Part shown: positions 22,089 through 26,902 of the stretch, one piece after another | Numbering within the stretch: the first letter of the stretch is position 1 | Layout: each line of letters starts with the position of its first letter | NCBI RefSeq assembly: GCF_905200055.1 | Contig: NZ_CAJKIS010000033.1 | Span: 1 to 26,902, forward strand | Direction: 5' to 3' | Origin: an uncultured Fusobacterium sp. | GTDB lineage: Bacteria > Fusobacteriota > Fusobacteriia > Fusobacteriales > Fusobacteriaceae | Length of the DNA: 26,902 nucleotides | Made by a program: the position numbers and the translations under genes | The notes under the pieces: generated by a model | The model's input: only the letters and a program-made list of their open reading frames with translations | Databases searched by the model: none | Told to the model about the DNA's origin: nothing

Positions 22089-22544
22089 ATGATATATGGA
22101 GAAATAAAAGAGTTAAATCAATATAGAGGAATTTCTAAAAATTTAGACAAAGCTATTGATTATATTTTAAGTGGAAAATATAAAGATGGAGTTCCTGGGA
22201 AAAATGAGATAGATGGAGATAATTTATATTTTAACTATCCAAATTGTCCAATGACAAAAGAATTAAAAGATGGATTCTTTGAAGGACATAAACAATATAT
22301 AGATATTCATGTTGTTATTTCAGGAGAAGAAAACTTAGGGTATACTCCACGTCCAGAAGTAACTTTAACAAAAGAGTATGATGAAGCAGGGGACTATGAA
22401 TTATATGATGGTGAAGTAAAAAATATGTTCCATTTAACACCTGAAAGATTTGTTATGTTTTTCCCTGAAGAACCACACATGGCATTATTAAAAGTTGGAG
22501 AAGTAAAACAAATAACAAAAGTTATTTTTAAAGTTTTAGTTTAA
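22089..22544 (+). CDS. nanQ: YhcH/NanQ-type sialic-acid anomerase (DUF386)
   Basis: 151 residues of the YhcH/YjgK/YiaL cupin-like family. Key residues are seen in FEGHKQYIDIHVVISGEE (His-x-x-x-Asp-x-His type metal site) and FVMFFPEEPHMALL. In E. coli NanQ speeds anomer interconversion of sialic acid in the cytoplasm (known family role). Together with the NanM-like lipoprotein the locus has an anomerase on each side of the inner membrane. AAGGAG precedes the ATG. Confidence 0.88.
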   Translation: MIYGEIKELNQYRGISKNLDKAIDYILSGKYKDGVPGKNEIDGDNLYFNYPNCPMTKELKDGFFEGHKQYIDIHVVISGEENLGYTPRPEVTLTKEYDEAGDYELYDGEVKNMFHLTPERFVMFFPEEPHMALLKVGEVKQITKVIFKVLV

Positions 22545-22572
22545 TTTAGATAAGCTAAGGGAGAAGATAAAA

Positions 22573-23247
22573 ATGAGTAAATTTGAACAAGTAAAAGGAA
22601 AATTAATAGTTTCTTGTCAAGCTTTAGAAGATGAACCATTACATAGTTCATTTATTATGGGAAGAATGGCATATGCTGCTTTTGTAGGAGGAGCATCTGG
22701 AATTAGAGCAAATACAGTAGTTGATATTCAAGAGATCAAAAAAAATGTAGAACTTCCTATAATTGGAATAATTAAAAAACAATATGGAGATAACCAAGTA
22801 TATATTACACCAACTATGATAGAGATAGAAGCTCTAGTAGCTGAAGGTGTAGATGTAATAGCACTTGATGGAACAAAAAGAGAGAGACCTGATGGAAGAA
22901 CTCTTGAAGATTTAATGAAAAAAGCAAAAACAAAATATCCAAATCAAATGTTTATGGCAGATATCTCTTGTGTAGAAGAAGCTGTTGAAGCTCAAAGAGT
23001 TGGATTTGATATAGTTGGAACTACATTAGTAGGATATACAGAGTATACTAAAGGAAACGATCCTTTAACTGAGTTAGAAAAAGTTGTAAAAGCTGTTTCA
23101 ATTCCAGTTATTGGAGAAGGAAATTTAGATACTCCAGCTAAAGCAAGAAAAGCTCTTGAAGTAGGGGCTTATGCAGTAGTTGTAGGAGGAGCTATAACAA
23201 GACCTCAACAAATAACTAAAAAATTTGTTACTGAAATGGCAAAATAA
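22573..23247 (+). CDS. nanE: N-acetylmannosamine-6-phosphate 2-epimerase
   Basis: Converts ManNAc-6-P to GlcNAc-6-P. A 224-residue TIM barrel with family motifs KLIVSCQALEDEPLHSS at the N-terminus, LPIIGIIKKQYGD, VIALDGTKRERPDGRTLEDL, MADISCVEEAVEAQ and GEGNLDTPAKARKALEVGAY. GGGAGAAG precedes the ATG. Last gene of the operon; no nagA or nagB follows, so GlcNAc-6-P must be processed by genes elsewhere. Confidence 0.95.
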   Translation: MSKFEQVKGKLIVSCQALEDEPLHSSFIMGRMAYAAFVGGASGIRANTVVDIQEIKKNVELPIIGIIKKQYGDNQVYITPTMIEIEALVAEGVDVIALDGTKRERPDGRTLEDLMKKAKTKYPNQMFMADISCVEEAVEAQRVGFDIVGTTLVGYTEYTKGNDPLTELEKVVKAVSIPVIGEGNLDTPAKARKALEVGAYAVVVGGAITRPQQITKKFVTEMAK

Positions 23248-23260
23248 TTGAAAGATAAAG

Positions 23261-23292
23261 AACTTCTTAACATAAAGTTAGGAAGTTTTTTT
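23261..23292 (+). terminator. Terminator of the sialic-acid operon
   Basis: Stem AACTTCTTAAC/GTTAGGAAGTT (23261-23271 with 23277-23287, one mismatch or G-T), loop ATAAA, followed by TTTTT. Confidence 0.88.
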
Positions 23293-23702
23293 ATATATAA
23301 TGATAATTTTTTATACTAAAAGATAGTATAAAAATCTTAAGTTTCAATATAGATTAAAGAAAGTTTATATTTATAGAACAATAGTTTAATAATTATATTG
23401 AGTGAAAATAAAAAAAAAGTTTAAAAAATTAAAGATATGTATTTTAAATTGACATATAAAAAATAATTTAAAAAAAATATGAAAAAAAAGAAAATAGTAG
23501 GAAGAAAAAAATTATAAAATTGAAGATAGAAAATTAAAAACTATACACAAAAAGAGCAAAAAATACACTTTAATTTTCTTGAAAAATTAAACTATATGCT
23601 ATACACTTCATAGTAGATAAGTTTATTTTGTTTATAGAAAAGATAAGTGGGGACAATAAGGGTATTAAATAAAAATTTAAATAATATTTTGAGGTGAGAA
23701 AT
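23293..23702 (+). other. AT-rich intergenic region before pyk, with possible promoter
   Basis: About 400 bases without a gene. From 23470 to 23545 the plus strand is purine-rich with many A tracts. A hairpin TTTAATTTT/AAAATTAAA lies at 23569-23591. An extended -10 TGCTATACA (hexamer 23600-23605) follows, with TTGAAA at 23579-23584 at a short 15-base spacing. If used, the leader would be about 90 bases. A TTGACA at 23449-23454 has no matching -10. Nothing else is recognisable. Confidence 0.45.
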
Positions 23703-25115
23703 TTGAAAAAAACTAAAATCGTTTGTACGATAGGGCCAAAATCTGAATCAGTAGAAATGCTAAGAAAATTACTAGATGCAGGAATGAACATGATGAGAAT
23801 GAACTTCTCTCACGGAGATTACGAAGAACACGGAAATAGAATAAAAAATTTAAGACAAGTAATGGCTGAAACTGGAAAAAGAGCAGCTATTGTACTAGAT
23901 ACAAAAGGACCTGAAATCAGAACTATCAAACTTGTAAATGGTGAAGATGTAAAAATCGTTTCAGGACAAAACTTTACATTCACTACAGACAGAACAGTTA
24001 TTGGAGACGAAACAAGAGTTGCAGTAACTTATGAAGGATTCACTTCAGACTTAAAAGCTGGAGATACAGTTCTTGTAGATGATGGATTATTAGAATTCAC
24101 AGTTACTGAAGTAGTTGGAAATGAAGTAAGATGTGTTGCTCAAAACAACGGAGAATTAGGAGAAAACAAAGGAGTTAACCTACCTAACGTATCTGTAAAT
24201 CTTCCAGCACTTTCTGAAAAAGATATTAACGACTTAAAATTCGGATGCGAACAAGGAATTGATTATGTAGCAGCTTCATTCATCAGAAAAGCTGACGACG
24301 TAAGAGCAGTAAGAAGAGTACTAGATGAAAACGGTGGACAAAACGTTCAAATTATCTCTAAAATAGAAAACCAAGAAGGAGTAGACAACTTCGAAGAAAT
24401 TCTTGCTCTATCTGATGGAATCATGGTAGCAAGAGGAGACCTTGGAGTAGAAGTTCCAGTTGAAGATGTACCAGTAGCACAAAAAATGATGATCAACAGA
24501 TGTAATGCAGTTGGAAAAGTTGTTATTACAGCTACTCAAATGCTAGATTCAATGATCAAAAACCCAAGACCTACAAGAGCAGAAGTAAACGACGTTGCTA
24601 ATGCAATACTTGATGGTACAGATTGTGTAATGCTTTCTGGAGAATCAGCAAAAGGAAAATATCCAGTAGAAGCAGTTACTGTAATGGCTAGAATTGCTGA
24701 AAAAATGGATCCATTAGTAAAACCAACAAACAAATGTGCTAACGAAGAAATAACAATCACTTCAGCAGTTGCAAAAGGAACAGCAGAAGTAAGCGAATCT
24801 TTAGGAGCAAAAGTTATAGTTGTAGCAACTCAATCAGGAAGAGCAGCTAGAGACATGAGAAGATACTTCCCAACAGCAACAATCCTAGCTATAACAAACA
24901 ACGAAAAAACAGCTAACCAATTAATGATTTCAAGAGGAGTAGTTCCATTTGTTGATGGAAATGCAGAAAGCTTAGATTCATTCTTCGCACTAGCTGAAAA
25001 AGTAGCAGTAGAATTAGGATTAGCTACAACTGGAGATATCATCGTAGCAACTTGTGGAGAAAGCGTATTCAAACAAGGAACTACAAACTCAGTTAAAGTA
25101 ATAGAAGTAAAATAA
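23703..25115 (+). CDS. pyk: Pyruvate kinase
   Basis: Final step of glycolysis, phosphoenolpyruvate + ADP to pyruvate + ATP. The 470 residues show KTKIVCTIGPKSES at the N-terminus, the substrate region MNMMRMNFSHGD, ISKIENQEGVDNFEEIL with the catalytic Lys, MVARGDLGVEVP and MLDSMIKNPRPTRAE. Normal length. The start is TTG at 23703 after GAGGTGA; a GTG at 23694 lies inside that ribosome site and is unlikely. It is followed by eno after 80 bases. Confidence 0.96.
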   Translation: MKKTKIVCTIGPKSESVEMLRKLLDAGMNMMRMNFSHGDYEEHGNRIKNLRQVMAETGKRAAIVLDTKGPEIRTIKLVNGEDVKIVSGQNFTFTTDRTVIGDETRVAVTYEGFTSDLKAGDTVLVDDGLLEFTVTEVVGNEVRCVAQNNGELGENKGVNLPNVSVNLPALSEKDINDLKFGCEQGIDYVAASFIRKADDVRAVRRVLDENGGQNVQIISKIENQEGVDNFEEILALSDGIMVARGDLGVEVPVEDVPVAQKMMINRCNAVGKVVITATQMLDSMIKNPRPTRAEVNDVANAILDGTDCVMLSGESAKGKYPVEAVTVMARIAEKMDPLVKPTNKCANEEITITSAVAKGTAEVSESLGAKVIVVATQSGRAARDMRRYFPTATILAITNNEKTANQLMISRGVVPFVDGNAESLDSFFALAEKVAVELGLATTGDIIVATCGESVFKQGTTNSVKVIEVK

Positions 25116-25130
25116 TTTTTTAAGAAAAAT

Positions 25131-25159
25131 TTTAAATAAAATTTAAACTATGGTATAAT
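25131..25159 (+). promoter_or_regulatory. Promoter before eno
   Basis: An extended -10 TGGTATAAT (25151-25159; hexamer 25154-25159). The -35 region TTTAAA (25131-25136) is weak, as is common with extended -10 promoters. This gives eno an independent start in addition to read-through from pyk. Confidence 0.65.
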
Positions 25160-25195
25160 TTTGATAGAACAAAAAAACTAGGAGGTTTTTTAAAA

Positions 25196-26503
25196 ATGAC
25201 AAGAATAGCTGATGTAGTAGCAAGAGAAATCCTTGACTCAAGAGGAAACCCTACAGTAGAAGTAGACGTAATACTAGAATGTGGAGCAAAAGGAAGAGCA
25301 GCAGTTCCATCTGGAGCTTCAACAGGAGCTTATGAAGCAGTAGAATTAAGAGATGGAGATAAATCAAGATACCTTGGAAAAGGTGTTCTTACAGCTGTAA
25401 ACAATGTAAACACTGAAATCAGAGAAGCAATCTTAGGAATGGACGCATTAGATCAAGTTGCAGTAGATACAAAAATGATCGAATTAGACGGAACTCCTAA
25501 CAAAGGAAGACTAGGAGCAAATGCAATTCTTGGTGTATCTTTAGCATTAGCTAAAGCAGCAGCAGAAGCATTAGGAATGCCTCTATACAAATACCTTGGA
25601 GGAGTAAACACTAAAGAATTACCTCTACCAATGATGAACATCCTTAATGGAGGATCACACGCTGACTCTGCAGTTGACGTTCAAGAATTCATGATCCAAC
25701 CAGTTGGAGCAAAAGATTTCAAAGAAGCTATGAGAATGGGATGTGAAGTATTCCACCACTTAGGAAAACTATTAAAAGCTAATGGAGATTCTACTAACGT
25801 AGGAAACGAAGGTGGATATGCTCCTGCTAAAATAAACGGAACTGAAGGAGCTTTAGACCTTATGGTTGAAGCTATCAAAAAAGCTGGATATGAACCTGGA
25901 AAAGATATAACTTTCGCAATGGACGCTGCATCAAGTGAATTCTGTAAAGAAGTAGCACCTGGAAAATTCGAATACCACTTCGAAAGAGAAGGAGGAGTTA
26001 CTAGAACTTCTGAAGAAATGGTTGAATGGTATGCAGGACTTGTAGAAAAATATCCAATCAAATCTATCGAAGATGGATTAGGAGAAGACGACTGGGCTGG
26101 ATGGCAACTATTAACAGCTAGACTAGGAGAAAAAGTTCAACTAGTTGGAGACGACCTATTCGTAACTAACACTGAAAGACTTAAAAAAGGAATTGAATTA
26201 AAAGCTGCTAACTCAATTCTTATCAAACTTAACCAAATCGGATCATTAACTGAAACTCTAGATGCTATCGAAATGGCTAAAAGAGCAGGAATGACTGCAG
26301 TTGTTTCTCATAGATCTGGAGAAACTGAAGATGCTACAATAGCTGATATTGCTGTTGCAACAAACGCAGGACAAATCAAAACTGGATCAACTTCTAGAAC
26401 TGATAGAATGGCTAAATACAACCAATTACTAAGAATAGAAGATGAACTAGGAGCTACTGCTCAATACAAAGGATTAGATGTATTCTATAATCTTTCAAAA
26501 TAG
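25196..26503 (+). CDS. eno: Enolase
   Basis: Converts 2-phosphoglycerate to phosphoenolpyruvate. The 435 residues include REILDSRGNPTVEVDV, the loop VPSGASTGAYEAVELRDGD, MNILNGGSHADSAVDVQEFM, SIEDGLGEDDW, LVGDDLFVTN with metal ligands, ILIKLNQIGSLTET with the catalytic Lys and the signature VVSHRSGETEDATIAD. TAGGAGG lies at 25179-25185, rather far (10 bases) from the ATG. A strong terminator follows. Confidence 0.98.
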   Translation: MTRIADVVAREILDSRGNPTVEVDVILECGAKGRAAVPSGASTGAYEAVELRDGDKSRYLGKGVLTAVNNVNTEIREAILGMDALDQVAVDTKMIELDGTPNKGRLGANAILGVSLALAKAAAEALGMPLYKYLGGVNTKELPLPMMNILNGGSHADSAVDVQEFMIQPVGAKDFKEAMRMGCEVFHHLGKLLKANGDSTNVGNEGGYAPAKINGTEGALDLMVEAIKKAGYEPGKDITFAMDAASSEFCKEVAPGKFEYHFEREGGVTRTSEEMVEWYAGLVEKYPIKSIEDGLGEDDWAGWQLLTARLGEKVQLVGDDLFVTNTERLKKGIELKAANSILIKLNQIGSLTETLDAIEMAKRAGMTAVVSHRSGETEDATIADIAVATNAGQIKTGSTSRTDRMAKYNQLLRIEDELGATAQYKGLDVFYNLSK

Positions 26504-26515
26504 TTTAAATCTTAG

Positions 26516-26544
26516 GGACTGACATTATGTCAGTCCTTTTTTTG
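26516..26544 (+). terminator. Terminator of eno
   Basis: A 9-bp perfect stem GGACTGACA/TGTCAGTCC (26516-26524 with 26528-26536), loop TTA, then seven T. Confidence 0.92.
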
Positions 26545-26587
26545 TCAATAAAAACAAAAAAATAATTTTGTAACATAAATGACATAT

Positions 26588-26684
26588 AAAAAGGATAGAA
26601 TATTAACATAAAATCCTTTTAGAAAATATTAATATTACACACGAAAAATAAAGAGCTGGAGTAAAAAATTCAGCTCTTTTTATT
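26588..26684 (+). ncRNA. Possible small RNA ending at an orphan terminator
   Basis: After the eno terminator a second terminator-like hairpin, AAAGAGCTG/CAGCTCTTT (26650-26658 with 26671-26679) plus T run, has no gene before it. Upstream is a hairpin AAAAGGA/TCCTTTT (26588-26594 with 26614-26620). No convincing promoter was found (TTGTAA at 26568 and TAGAAT at 26596 are 22 bases apart). It could instead be a back-up terminator. Confidence 0.25.
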
Positions 26685-26691
26685 TTGACTA

Positions 26692-26902
26692 AAACTATAA
26701 TTTATCTAACCAAGCTCAATTATCTAGCCACATCGCTAGGTTTTGACAAAGTACCTTTGTTATTAGCGATTATTAGTCAAGTTAAGTTATCTCTATTTCT
26801 TTTAAATATCAGCTAAATTCCATGTCAAAGAATAAAGAGAGAGTAACACTCATCTGACTAAAATTCCGAAACTCGACTTCGTCTCAAACACGTCGGAATT
26901 TT
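26692..26902. repeat. Partial TIR-bounded repeat, copy D (R-arm end, cut by window edge)
   Basis: It begins with AAACTATAATTTATC (26692-26706) and continues for about 210 bases that match the reverse complement of the last 210 or so bases of copy C, including ACAAAGTACCTTTGTTATT, AAATTCCATGTCA and AGAGAGAGTAACAC. It ends within a hairpin AAAATTCCGA ... TCGGAATTTT at 26862-26902. The element continues beyond the window. Confidence 0.85.

Noticed and set aside
23449..23477. TTGACA as the pyk promoter -35
   Set aside because: No acceptable -10 hexamer at 15-19 bases downstream.
25681..26061. 126-residue open frame on the minus strand inside eno
   Set aside because: Lies entirely within a highly conserved gene and has no ribosome site or family features; a shadow of low stop-codon density in that frame.

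Overview
The window looks like a piece of a Fusobacterium-type chromosome. It is very AT-rich, arginine is mostly AGA and glycine mostly GGA, and strong GGAGG ribosome sites sit beside Gram-negative traits: an outer-membrane beta-barrel protein, periplasmic TRAP transport and a lipoprotein. Species cannot be fixed from the sequence alone. No tRNA, rRNA or CRISPR array was found.

Layout. (1) 183-5066: end of the ribosomal-protein/alpha operon: adk, map, infA, rpmJ, a structured leader, rpsM, rpsK, rpsD, rpoA, rplQ. (2) 5154-5553: a cold-shock protein gene with a long 5' leader. (3) 5944-7431, minus strand: pncA and a TPR-like membrane protein. (4) 7549-12226: rpsB (with structured leader), tsf, pyrH, frr. 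A TnpB-only IS200/IS605-type element sits between pyrH and frr and appears to have replaced the frr translation start region. (5) 12812-13402: a phosphoribosyltransferase-like gene. (6) 13599-23247: a sialic-acid locus. It holds a divergent outer-membrane beta-barrel gene, a lipoprotein mutarotase (NanM-like), then an operon of LacI-type regulator, siaP, fused siaQM, AXE1-type esterase, nanK, nanQ and nanE. (7) 23703-26503: pyk and eno.

The sialic-acid genes form a coherent pathway: outer-membrane entry (hypothetical), periplasmic anomer interconversion, TRAP uptake, cytoplasmic de-O-acetylation (hypothetical), a second anomerase, ManNAc phosphorylation and epimerisation to GlcNAc-6-P. The lyase NanA, which must act before NanK, is absent from the locus, as are nagA and nagB. 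Two matching candidate operators (14806-14819, 16159-16172) lie just downstream of the two nan promoters and suggest a LacI-type repressor circuit.

The least explained material is a family of intergenic repeats with 15-16 bp terminal inverted repeats (TAAACTATAATTTATC) bounded by TA. Four copies or partial copies occur in this window (1-99, 5565-5933, 12238-12740, 26692-26902). They have two conserved arms and an exchangeable core of hairpin cassettes. Stems differ between cassettes but stay paired, including a compensatory base change, so the secondary structure seems to be selected. Structured leaders before rpsM (three-way junction) and rpsB are further candidate regulatory RNAs.
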